DNA from: Sipunculus nudus
Taxonomy: Eukaryota; Annelida; Sipuncula; Golfingiida; Sipunculidae
Direction of reading: 5' to 3'
Assembly: GCA_026874595.1 (NCBI GenBank)
Contig: CM049314.1
Location: forward strand, 53,677,812 to 53,741,811
Length of the DNA: 64,000 nucleotides
Both the position numbers and the translations under genes were made by a program. The notes beneath the pieces were generated by a model. It was not told the origin of the DNA. It was given only the letters and a program-made list of their open reading frames with translations, and did not search any database. Below, piece by piece: positions 1 to 12,183 of this stretch (positions are counted from its first letter, which is position 1; every line of letters starts with the position of its first letter).

Positions 1-59
1 CATGATCAAAATCCATGCAAAGAATCATGGTGATCAATGCAATAGTTATTCAGATACTT

Positions 60-330
60 GAGCTTTTGGATCAAATTTTCCATTATTCTAGGGGGTACTT
101 CGGAGCCACATAGCACAGAGGTTATGGGAAACAGTGACCTAACTTCAGGTTTCCAAGGAGATTTCTCATGGACCTCCCTAGATATAAAGCCAGAAGATTC
201 GAGAACCAGCGGTCAAGATTTGTGCCTCGTTAATGGACGAACGGACGGACAGGCGGACGGACGGACAGACTCCGGAGGACAAAGAGTGATCGCTATAGCT
301 CAAATGACCTTCAGTCAGCTGAGCTGAAAT
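60..330. repeat. Interspersed repeat, copy A, with GGAC tract
   Basis: Contains the series GGGGGTACTTCGGAGCC, CAGTGACCTAA, TGGACCTCC, then GTGCCTCGTTAATGGACG and a GGACGGAC tract, ending in TCAGTCAGCTGAGCTGAA. The same ordered series recurs at 51930-52145 (GGGGGTACTTACAAGCC, CGCAGTGACCTAA, TTGACCTCT, GACAACGGACGG, TTTCAGTTAGCTGAACCGA). Two diverged copies in one window mean a dispersed family, probably a SINE or LINE tail; the class is not determined. Confidence 0.6.
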
Positions 331-1472
331 GATTTTTGAGCACTAAGTGACTGAGATGGGGCTCACATTATATACATTTGGCCTAGAATCCTAATAGTAC
401 ATGACTCTCAGGAAGGTCCATAAGAAACCTTGGAGGCCATTTAATGATACTGTGACCTATTTTCTGCAAGCTGTGTGAAAGAACGTGATTTTACCACTGT
501 TAATCAGATGGGCGCAAAGGGTAGCAGCTGGATGTTAAATAATTTCACTGAAACCTATATATCTAAGGTCTATTAGCAAAATGCAGGATTTTGAACACTA
601 GCGTTCTGCATGGGAGTCCTTTTACACATTGTTCTAGGCTCCTTGAAATCAGCTGAACCTCATTGCTCATGGGCCACTTTTTGTGTACCAAATGGAAAGG
701 ATATTTGAATATTACTTGTATTTCTATGTAAATATAACCTTTTTTATGAAGAAAACTTTACTTTTATCGGTGCAGCCCGCCAGACATCTTACTAATGTAA
801 CCCAGGTAACCCCTTTGAAGAAAAGTTTGCTCAGCCCTGTATTAGAGGTTAACATATATCAGGAACGCATAGAAGAAATATAACAATGCAGCATTCATAC
901 GAAAACGTGGCGTATTCTTTTTCTTAGCATATATTGCCTGACGTATATCAATCAAGGTAATATTTTGCTGATAATAAATCTGATGTTTCACAGAAAATGG
1001 GTGCATGTCTTTTATGTGGCATCTAATTTGATTTTTCTATTATATAAACATTCAAGATGGCCGCCAAGACGGCCTCCAAACTGGCCCGAAGGGAAGATAT
1101 GGTATGATGGGGACATCAGGACTTGTTTACTAGACGCGGAGGAGTACTAAAATGTATGTAAGAAAATTAGGCATCTTACTAAACTATATGTTGATGTTCA
1201 GGTCGCCAACCATTCCCTAAATCATAGGATGTAGATTTCCTCATCATCTACGATGACGAACAACACATGCAGTGGTATTGAGTACATCTTTTCTACACAA
1301 CATATTAGCGGTTCAGTATTTATGAGAAAAAATTGCTTGATCATATTAAATAAAAGAATCAGAAACGTAATAAAGACGTGTTTTATTGCAGGGCACATAC
1401 CTTCGTATAGTCCTAGCCAAAACCCTGTAGCTGACAGGACCTGACGGATACTGAGCAAACCGTCAGTTATGT
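331..1472. other. No gene recognised
   Basis: AT-rich sequence downstream of the AADAC-like gene. Short open stretches exist on both strands but show no family motif or convincing splice structure. A GC-rich patch near 1053-1100 (AAGATGGCCGCC) looks like part of a dispersed repeat. Confidence 0.5.
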
Positions 1473-1533
1473 CAGGGGCGTATCCAGGGAGGGGAGGAGG
1501 CCGAAATATTTGGCAAAGGCAATTAATTTAATG

Positions 1534-1647
<114 letters not shown>

Positions 1648-1686
1648 AATAATTTCACACAACATAATCATGTTTTAATTCCTTTT

Positions 1687-1808
1687 AGAAATACCAGTTG
1701 TACAATATGAATAAATAAAAAAATATAATTGCAGGAATCAAACTTAATGAATTGTAGGAATAAGTCCCAAATCTGCGGATACCAGTGATAGGAATTTCAC
1801 GATTTGAT
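1687..1808. repeat. Dispersed 120-bp repeat, copy 1
   Basis: Starts AGAAATACCAGTTGTAC and runs through AAACTTAATGAATTG and GCGGATACCAG to the poly-C run. It aligns along its whole length with 52942-53066, about 51 kb away. It forms the right part of the candidate MITE. Confidence 0.65.
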
Positions 1809-1835
1809 CCCCCCCCCCCCCCGGCTACGCCCCTG

Positions 1836-2746
1836 CACGTCTTGTTAGTAGGTCTGCTAAGGCTTGTGATATATCATCCTAAGGATTCAAACAGTACCAG
1901 ACCGCACAGTAATGCTAAATGAATGAGCACAGGTGATCATCCACCCTTTTCCATCGTTCGTTTTGCATTGTTCAGTCCTGCCAGCAAGAATGCGTCGCAT
2001 CAACCAGCGATTCTTAAGCCATAATATTTGCTGCCAAACTAATCATCATTTGAACATGAGCTGTCCCTTACAGAGGGCAAATACATACGTAACTCTCCAA
2101 GGTGGTCGTTCCTTGATGCTTACACAAAACTGCCAGTGTACAAAGCAGGTGGAAGTGACACTCCTGTATACACGATGATACCACACTGGTGTGGAAAAAT
2201 GACAACGCATGGCTTTAAGTAAATCTAGCAAGAAAAAAAGCATGTCATATGGCATTATCTGTACAAAGAGCTATACAAGTATTGTGCTCATACACTTCAT
2301 TCCGCATACAAGCATGTTTCTGCGCAGTCCTCGTATGGTCACGGGTGTCAAATCCTGAATGCCACCTTTGTCAGTTGATTCCTTGTAGAGTCACCACACT
2401 GTCCAATGTTTAAGAGCTTTATTTAAACCCTTATTCCTGGGTCATGTTTCTGAGAAGTCATGGCAGGTCTTATTGTCACGTGTCAACCAAGTCCTCATAG
2501 TCATGGTCATGCTTGATGCAGCAGTCCTTATGGCGACATGTGTAATGGGCTTTTGTCATGGTTACATGGTATTTGTTTCCTGAAGTGTGTCAGGTGACAG
2601 GGGACTCCTCAGGGTAATAGGCCTCGTGATATTCCTCAAGGTGTGCTTGATCCATGTTAATGTGTCATCTCGTGATGATTTATTTGAACATGATTCATAG
2701 GGCAATCCTTAGCTTCTTTTTGTACGGGCGTTGCAACGGCATAATT
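1836..2746. other. Downstream flank, no gene recognised
   Basis: No coding features seen. The part above about 2680 probably belongs to the 3'UTR or transcription end region of the AADAC-like gene on the minus strand. Confidence 0.4.
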
Positions 2747-2752
2747 TTTATT
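2747..2752 (-). terminator. Possible polyadenylation signal of the AADAC-like gene
   Basis: TTTATT on the plus strand is AATAAA on the gene strand, about 290 bases after the stop codon. A second copy lies at 2679-2684. AT-rich DNA gives such hexamers by chance, so the choice is uncertain. Confidence 0.3.
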
Positions 2753-3043
2753 AATGACGGGACAAATTTCAAATTTTGAAAAATATTCCAGAATATTCCT
2801 CGTGTTAAATCTAAATGACAGTCCGTGGTATATGTGAAGTTAATATTTTCTTTCTTCGTGGTTCTCTTCACTGACCCCGACGTTTTACGGTAAACAATAC
2901 ACGCCTGTCCGCCTCATTGTTTAGACATTCATTTTTCCTTAACATCAGGATGAGGTATATCCAGTTTAAATTTGCGTGTTTGGTTTTATACATATTTAGA
3001 CAAATACAGTTTAGAGAACATAACATGTTGCCTGAAATAAGTT

Positions 3044-3690
3044 TCAGAGATTCTCTATTAAAAATTGAACCAGGTCTGTCATGGCTTTCGCGCCGGAATC
3101 CAGCCTTAGAGGGCGTTCTATGAAGCTGCACGATCCATGAATGCTGTCCCTTGAGTGTTCTAGGGTGACCTTGACGTTGGCTTTTTCTAATCTTTTAGCG
3201 TAAATGACGCCCTCATCGCGGAACACGTCATACTCGGCAGTCAGCACGTACGTGGTTGGCAGCTTCTGAAGGTCCACAGCCATCAGCGGGAACGCGTATG
3301 GATTAGTTACAAATGACTCCAATCTCTGTATTAAGGCAGGGTCGCCTTCTGTCAAAGATTCCGATTGAAAGTCTCTCCTGTAGCGTTTCGGCAACAGTTT
3401 GACGTCAATCATCTGGCGGTAAGCTTTTTTAATTTCCAGTGACGTGTGGTTACCAGCAGCAATAGCTGCGATGTCGTCCTGACTGGTACCCGAGTACAGG
3501 GTGGTCAGGTAGGCCACCGACTCTGTGTCATAAAACGCCATCCCGCTGTACCGGCGGTACGACGGAAGATCGAAGGTGAGACTCTGTAGCCATGGATACA
3601 TGAGGGCTTGCACCTTTGGTCTCGGCTTGAAGTTGTCATCTCGGAGTCTGAGGGCTACGGCGGCGGCAGCGTTCCCTCCCGAGTTCTCTC
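3044..3690 (-). CDS. AADAC-like exon 6 (C-terminal half, altered nucleophile elbow)
   Basis: Terminal coding exon of 647 bases ending in TGA at 3046-3044. It starts at acceptor TGTCTTTTACAG and reads [17 protein letters not shown], so the nucleophile motif across the junction is G-E-N-S-G-G-N. In the family the third residue is the catalytic Ser; here the codon is AAC (Asn196), one transition from AGC. Downstream the core is well preserved: [35 protein letters not shown] with the acid Asp348, and DSIHGSCSF with the base His378. There are no internal stops or frameshifts, so if function is lost it is through the point change rather than decay. Confidence 0.9.
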
Positions 3691-6600
3691 CTGTAAAAGA
3701 CAATGTATGGATTAATACCAATATCAGTGGTTATTCAGTAATAAAACATGGGAAATGGAAATAGTTTTTCAGATAAGGAAATGCTTATAATTATTGATCC
3801 AAAGGTATAACCTGGACAAGTAGCATACAAGTAAACTGAAAGTACACATGAGGTCATTTTATCATGGCATGTTTGGGATTATAGAACAACCTGATTACTT
3901 ATTGTTTTAATTTGGGAAAGTCAACATTATAGACATTACCCGGGGTTGATTTAAACTTTCAAACCTAAACTCATATATACTACACGCACACACAAAGGAA
4001 AGTGTCCTCCCTGCAGTATAATCGTAAACTGGTAGAGTAATTAGGTACGTTCATGAACATTCTGAAGGTTTGCGGCAGGAATGAAGACGTTAGCTGCAAA
4101 CCATTACTGTTAAACTACTGTTTTCTGCAAATAGAACAATACTTGGTTGATTTCATTCAGTGCCGAAGGATGATATGTTTTAACATGTATAAAGACCTTG
4201 TATGATGCTGTGTGCGGTACTTCTCTAGACATGACCTAGTTGTGTTAAGCCCGCCCCCCCCCCCCCCAACTACCGTAATCAGAGCTACATCAGACACAGG
4301 GATTGTCAACTTGCATGACGAGTGAGTCAGTGATGGTCAACTTTCCCATTTCCTTTATTCTGAACGCATGCATTTATCCTATTTTTAAAAGTATTTACCA
4401 TTGTATTGTTATTTTCCCCACATTATATCACTTTTTGTTTTTTAATAGTTTTTATATATACTATCTGATAACGTATGTAAACATACACGGCAAAACACCT
4501 CGGTCAAATATCTCGCCATGACAGTGGTACAGAGGAGAGCTAAACTGTTGTTATCAATATGGGTATGTATCGTTCATATTGCCTGTTACATTTACATGTG
4601 TCATTGAACATTACTGCACTACGTAGACTCTTGGGTACCTACCTACCAACGCGATCCTGTTTGGGGTAGCCCCAAACACTTCGGCATGACGAAGGAAGAA
4701 TTTGGTGACAGTTAGGCAGTCTTCTAGAGGGATGGGGAATGGGTGCTCAGGCGCCATGCGAAAACTGTCAAAAGGAGAGATCTTTACAGATACCACAGCA
4801 TAGGTCAACTAAACAAGAGCTTATGCGCTGATGGAGAGGTCTATACATAAATCATTGGATCAGGTGGTCTTTTCTGAAACAAAAGGGACGTGTTTTGCTG
4901 CATGCATAATCTCTTAAACTCAATACCAGATAACACAGCACCCGTTCCCTCATCACCACCTCACTAGGAAGGCAGCATCACCCCGCCATCAGGTCAGTCC
5001 CACCCTTGCCGGCTGTGTACCAACCGGGATGCCAGCGCTGTACTTCATCATCTTCCATCATGAACTGTCCTTCAGGTCCGCTCCCACCCCTGTCGATTTC
5101 TGTCGATATCAGGGATCTACAACCTTCCCTTCAGTTCGTTCACCTTTCCGCTGATGCCTGGGTTCTACCACCCTACTTAAAGAGTGGTCCTCTCCCCTGG
5201 CCATCCCGGAGCAGTTCAAATTTCATGGTTCTACCCTCCGCCTTCAGCTCAGTCCACTGCGCTGCCGTTTCTTTTTTTTCATGCCGCCTTCCTCCATGCA
5301 TTACTTAATTGCTTACTCCGTAATGAAGCCTACATTGTACCATTATCACCGCAATAACCATCTTCCCTGACTGCCCCTTCCCCTACAGGGCTACATCATC
5401 CAACTGTTTTAAACATGGAACCACAAAATAATATCCATTCGTTACATTCCCATCATCCGACATTCAGGACTACACCCTTATCAAGCCATAATAATAGATC
5501 TATCCAGTGCCCACAAAGGCTGCACCATATCCCCAGATAAACAGGAAAGCATGCAGTCTTTCAGTGTCACAATGTCAGACCGGATTTCTAAGAGCCAACG
5601 GTCAGGACCTCACCGCCACACCATGGACTATGCTTAACCCAATCCCGACCATAGCACAACCCACCGTGAAGGCAATGTCTTCCCATCGTCACATGTCAGA
5701 ATCCCCTACCTTCCACAGCCAGGACCTCACCATCGTCACATGTCAGCGTCTCCTACATCTAACAGCCAGGATCTCACCCTCGTCACATGTCAGCGTCCCC
5801 TACATCCAACAGCCAGGCCCTCACCATCGTCACATGTCAGCGTTCCCTACATCTAACATCCAGGACCTCACCATCGTCACATGTCAACATCCCCTACATC
5901 CAACATCCAGGACCTCATCATAGTCACATGTCAGCGTCCCTTACATCTAACAGCCAGGACCTCACCATCGTCACATGTCAGCGTCCCCTACATCCAACAT
6001 CCAGGACCTCACCATCGTCACATGTCAGCGTCCCCTACATCTAACATCCAGGACCTAACCATCGTCACATGTCAGCGTTCCCTACATCCAACATCCAGGA
6101 CCTCACCATCGTCACAAGACAACATCCTCTACATCCAACATCCAGGACCTCACCATCGTCACATGTCAGCGTCCCCTACATGTAACAGCCAGGACCTCAC
6201 CATCGTCACATGTAAACATCCCGTACATCCAACATCCAGGACCTCACCATCGTCACAAGGCAACATCCCCTACATCCAACATCCAGGAACTCACCATCGT
6301 CACATGTCAGCGTACCTTACATCTAACAGCCAGGACCTCACCATCGTCACATGTCAACATCTCTTACATCTAACAGCCAGGACCTCACCATCGTCACATG
6401 TCAGCATCCCCTACATCTAACAGCCAGGACCTCACCATCGTCACATGTCAGCGTCCCCTACATCCAACATCCAGGACCTCACCATCGTCAAAAGTCAGCG
6501 TTCCATACATCTAACAGCCAGGACCTCTCCATCGTCACAAGTCAGCATCCCCTACATCCAACATCCAGTACCTCACCATCGTCACATGTCAGCGTCCCCT

Positions 6601-9351
6601 AAAACTAACAGCCAGGACCTCTCCATCGTCACAAGTCAGCATCCCCTACATCCAACAGCCAGGACCTCACCATCGTCACATGTCAGCGTCCCCTACATCC
6701 AACAGCCATGACCTCACCATCGTCACATGTTAGCGTCCCCTACATCCAACAGCCAGGACCTCACCATCGTCACATGTCAGCGTCCCCTACATCTAACAGT
6801 CCGGACCTCAACATCGTCAGATGTCAGCGTCCCCTACATCTAACAGCCAGGACCTCTCCATCGACTCAAGTAAGTATCCCCTACATCCAACATCCAGGAC
6901 CTCACCATCGTCACAAGGCAACATCCCCTACATCCAACATCCAGGACCTCACCATCGTCACATGTCAGCGTCCCCTACATCTAACAGCCAGGACCTCTCC
7001 ATCGTCACATGTCAGCGTCCCCTACATCCAACAGCCAGGACCTCACCATCGTCACATGTCAGCGTTCCCTACATCCAACAGCCAGGACCTCACCATCGTC
7101 ACATGTCAGCGTTCCCTACATCCAACATCCAGGACCTCTCCATCATCACATGTCAGCGTCTACTACATCTAACAGCCAGGACCTCACCATCGTCACATTT
7201 CAGCGTCCCCTTCATCCAACAGCCAGCTAGGAACTCTCCATTGTCACATGTCAGCGTCCCCTACATCTAACAGCCAGGACCTCACCATAGTCACATGTCA
7301 GCGTCCCCTACAGCTAACAGCCAGGACCTCACCATCGTCACATGTCAACATCCCCTACATCTAACAGCCAGGATCTCACCATCGTCACATGTCAGCGTCC
7401 CCTACATCTAACAGCCAGGACCTCACCATCGTCACATGTCAGCGTCCCCTACATCCAACAGCCAGGACCTCACCATCGTCACATTTCAGCGTCCCCTACA
7501 TCCAACATCCAGGACCTCACCATCGTCACATGTCAGCGTCCCCTACATCTAACAGCCAGGACCTCACCATTGTCACATGTCAGCGTTCCCTACATCCAAC
7601 AGCCTGGACCTCACCATCGTCACATGTCAGCATCCCCTACATCCAACAGCCAGGACCTCACCATCGTCAAGACTCCATCACCGCCAGGACCGCAGCCGAT
7701 CATCTCACCGTGACGGCACACCGCCCCTCCGACTTCTACATCCCACAGTCAAGAATTCGCTGCATCGTCATGCAATCATCAAGTCCTCACCGCCTCTCCA
7801 CTAGGACTGTAAAATGCCCCTGCCCAAACGTAGAAATGGTGTCCCCCATTTCCCCTCCCATCCGTATGATTTGAAGTCCGAAGTTTGCCATATACAGGAT
7901 GCCATATACAGGTAGTAAAACTGGACACATGACGGTCTGGTTAGTATGACAGAGTTAAAGTGTGACAAGAACTTAAAACAAATATTTTTGGTAGGATGTT
8001 CAGTGATCATGCAAAAAGTGAAGAAACCTAACCATTTCAATCTAATAGCTTGCATCTTATCTTACAAATAGTTCATTTCTAAAGGAGACTTAACACATAT
8101 TCCTATTCATGAATCCTGGGTTTACTTTTTATTGTCAGGCTATTAAACCCTTAATTGAGAGTGAAGCGTACATTCCCGTCCATACAATATCTGTCTGCAG
8201 TTTCATGACATTTGGATTATTAATGTTACAGCGGGTGTCGGAATGACACATTTTGTCAATGATGAGCGTTTTGTTTAAACCCTACTATCATGCAAATAGG
8301 TTATTTGAACTTCTAGCTTCACTCGAATCTCTCTAGGATCATGTCCTATCTTAGAGACCAAGGTGCCTATACCCATTTTAATAGTCACGGATAATGGGGA
8401 ACAGTTTCAATTTCATAATGTAATAAATTTCCAAATAAGCAAATCAGTCATCGCCTTACGGGAACATCTGTCTTGGAGATCAAAGCTACATTCATGATTT
8501 TTATTGTGAAGAATTATGATGAACAGTTATATATTAACCTTGTATAAGTAGTGAAATAAAAGAATATAATATTGTTTCCTTGGTCATAAAAGTAGTTACA
8601 GATACAAACACTGTACGTGACCTCCACCACTGGCCCATGAAGGAACATATTTCCCTAATATGGAACTCTCGTGATATTTTCCAATTTGTTTTTAACGATG
8701 TAACCTCTCTGTTGCGATGGACACATTTAATTGTTGTTTGTATAGCAACGCAATCTTGTGTCATTTGGAAAATCTGGTTAATCCTATTTGACGCCAGATG
8801 TCCTTGATGTACGTATTTGGATTATGACTGGCATCCATAATTAGCATATAAACAAATGTACACTCTGTGTACCATTCGAGTAGAGGGTTTTGGCTCAAAG
8901 TTCAAGCGATTATCTCTATTTAAAAGCCGTCAGATATCGGAATACGTCCGTATAAAAAGTTTTCATAATCCTTGACTAGGAAAACAGAATAGACACCTTG
9001 ATATCTGAGACTGGACAAGAACCTAGAGTATAATATAAGAAAGAGGATTATCAAAACGATCGAGCAACGGCGACGGCTAATTGACATGTTAATAAGATTC
9101 ATGAAATGGTAATTTGAACCTGTTCATCATAATCAGGGGCATAAACATAGGGGGATGGTGTATATCTCCCACTTTTTGGCAAGGGAGGATGGTAAATGTA
9201 ATCATCCCCCACTATTCAGAGAATAATGTTGAAATATTGAAAAATGAAATATATTAAAAATATAAATGTAATATATTTGATATATGATTAAGTATATATA
9301 TTTGAAATGTTTCATACAGACGCTTATACATTTGAAATATGTCATACAGAG

Positions 9352-9405
<54 letters not shown>

Positions 9406-12124
9406 ATTATTGAAAACACTGACCTTAATGAAAAGAGAAACAGGGGATTAATAACAGATAGCGAGATGCGAGTAAAAAAGTTTCAATAATGGCACGGCTA
9501 ATTTGCATATTAATGCCAGAACGCCACCCTTTTGAATCAGGGTCATCGTACAAGGGGTGGGGTTGGTATATATCCCCAACACATTGTAGCAGGGTGGGAT
9601 GAGCAATATAATCGTTCCTCCTTCTATTCAGGGTGTAAGATTTATATAACGGAAATAAAATATCTCATTCATTAGAATGATAGAGTCTGCTTCAATTTTA
9701 CTCACTCGACAGACATGACCACAGCTCCGACCCTTCTTGCCAAATTCCTTGCGATGATATCTCCAGAATCTGAAAACAGAAACGAGGTTAGACCGGAACA
9801 CGGACGAGGTAATGCAGAATCGGGTAGTTCTTAGTGCCATTTGCGGATGTTCCCTTGTCAAAAATGTTTTTGCTTGTTGTACACCAGCAACATTGTAAAT
9901 GCCATATTGATTGACCCGTAAAATGCAAACCTAATTATTAGTTTGATGAATATAACAACTGTTCAAAATGCACCAGACAATGTAATTAAACACGGACACA
10001 GTCCATATAAGACAAGTATAAGCCAACTTTGTAAAATCTGTGATAACAAGGATCGTTATACTTTGAAATTGTCACCTTTCAAACCGAAAGGCATTAATAA
10101 AGGTTTGCCATACCGCAGAAAAAATATGCCTTTCCGCCAAAAGTACAATGACCAACATATCGAAATTTCAGTTCACCTCGCTGATTGTGAACCTGATTCT
10201 TTCATTTTATATGGGAAACTACATGCACAATTGCATGCACAAAGAACTGAAAGTTTTTTTATATAGTAACACTGTTACTTCAGAAACGATTGTATAGTTA
10301 AAAAAACATATATAGGAGATGAGGACCTACATGCCGGAAAGTATAATAAATTATAGACCTCCTTCCTCTATCATGAGATAAAGAGGTTTCTATCCAAAAC
10401 TGGTAATTTGAGACGACCTACAAACTCAAGGAAAAATGCTTGGTGCTTTCATTAACAATGTCCCCATTCTTCTGCAATCTGGTTCTAACCCCCCCCCCCC
10501 CCTGTAGAAAGACAAAACGCAATTACGACGTGGTTTTTCTTTTATTGAAAATGCTAAAATGTTAAGGAAAAATATTTTTTTTTATACTGGATATCATAAT
10601 TGTATTCCTAACCTATGGTGCACCCAATACAAAGTGTATTAGTTGTAATTACTGATACTATGGTGCATCAAGTACAAAGTGTATTAGTTGTAATTACTAG
10701 TAGTATGGTACACCTAACACAAAGTGCATTAGATGTACTTACTGATACTATAGTACACCCAGTACAAAGTGCTTTAGATGTAATTACTGATACTACGGTG
10801 CACTCAGTACAACATGTATTAGTTGTAATTACTGATACTATGGTGCACCCCTACAAGGTGTATTAGTTGTTATATCTGTGTTACAGGTGCCCCTTTTTAT
10901 TGTGTGCAGCGGTCCTACAAATGATTGTTTTATTATGCACACGGATGTTCCATGTGTTGTTGGCGTTTGCTTTGTGTGCCACGCGTAGCTCGTGTTGTAG
11001 TGGCCTCGCCTGGCCGGATGTTGCAGGCTCGGTTTAATCCGCATTGGTTGAACCCTAGATACACAGCGTTCTTTGTTCTAGTATGTTCTTTGAACGTGTG
11101 TACTGTGTTAGATTCTTTAGATTGTTCGAGAAATGGAAAATTCTCGGCTTGAGGTGAAAAGAGGCTGTGTTTAAGAGCCGAGAGAAAGAAGTGAGATAAT
11201 ATTCCAACGGACACAGAAGCGTGTATGTCAATTTGTGGGACCTATTCCGATAAGTGCGGCAATTACAGATTTTCTTCAGATTTTCTTCTAGATTTTGTTA
11301 CGAATCTTATTTGGTCTTCAGTTTACTTTCTGGATTGTTGCAGGAGCTTTACATTGGACTGTTATTCTCCGGGAGAATTTGTGTGAACTTTTCATCTGGC
11401 TTATACATTTTAAAGGAATATCGCTGTGACAGTGGTATCATGATACTGTGCGCTTTGTTTATTTTACTGTGTGATTGTATTGATTTGTTGTTATACTGCT
11501 GTTATGTGTAATTGTATTGATTTAGTGTATTGTAATGTTAGGGTTGATTTAAGAATAAATCAGATTTATTTGTTAACAAACAACCACTGACTTTCTTTAT
11601 ACATTCCCCTAGACATTTCACGCTGCCTAGTGTTACAGAATCTGATTTTTTTCTCCATTACAAAATTTATGTTCATCACGCATACGTGATCTGTTGATAT
11701 TAGGTTCCGGAACAACTGATACTACGGTGCACCCAGTACAAAGTGTATTAGTTGTAATTACTGATACTATAGTACACCCAGTACAAAGTGCTTCAGATGT
11801 GATTGCTGATACTACGGTACACCCAGTACAAAGTGTATTAGATGTTTTTACTGATAGTATGATACAAGCTGGACTTAGTGTGTTTATGTACTTACTGATG
11901 TCATTGCACGTCAAGTACAGACTTTGAACTTACTGATACTGTGGTAGGCCCAGCCACCCCCATGGAAGTACACGATGCCACGTCGGTTTGGTTCGTGGTA
12001 TGATGGACTGTATACTCGTACCTTGACTCCATCCGCCTCAGTTTCTGTTACCTAAAATTCACATAATTAACAACCCTTACTTGAAGGTCAAGTTCAGCAC
12101 AACATCACATGAAGTTGATATTGT

Positions 12125-12183
<59 letters not shown>

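Noticed and set aside
4765-4808. Upstream extension of exon 5 reading [14 protein letters not shown], which resembles the family's AVVVSV strand
   Set aside because: Exon 4 (9769-9706) supplies that strand with correct splice phase, and an acceptor AG lies just before TTTTCGC. The similarity is short and a stop codon precedes it.
5507-7874. Overlapping open frames of 75-180 codons
   Set aside because: All are translations of the stop-free 47-bp minisatellite, in all frames at once, inside an intron.
9628-9861. Cys/Arg-rich reading of the exon 4 region resembling ribosomal protein S29 (RSCGHVCR)
   Set aside because: Only a few residues match. The other frame gives the AADAC helix and strand with matching splice phases on both sides.
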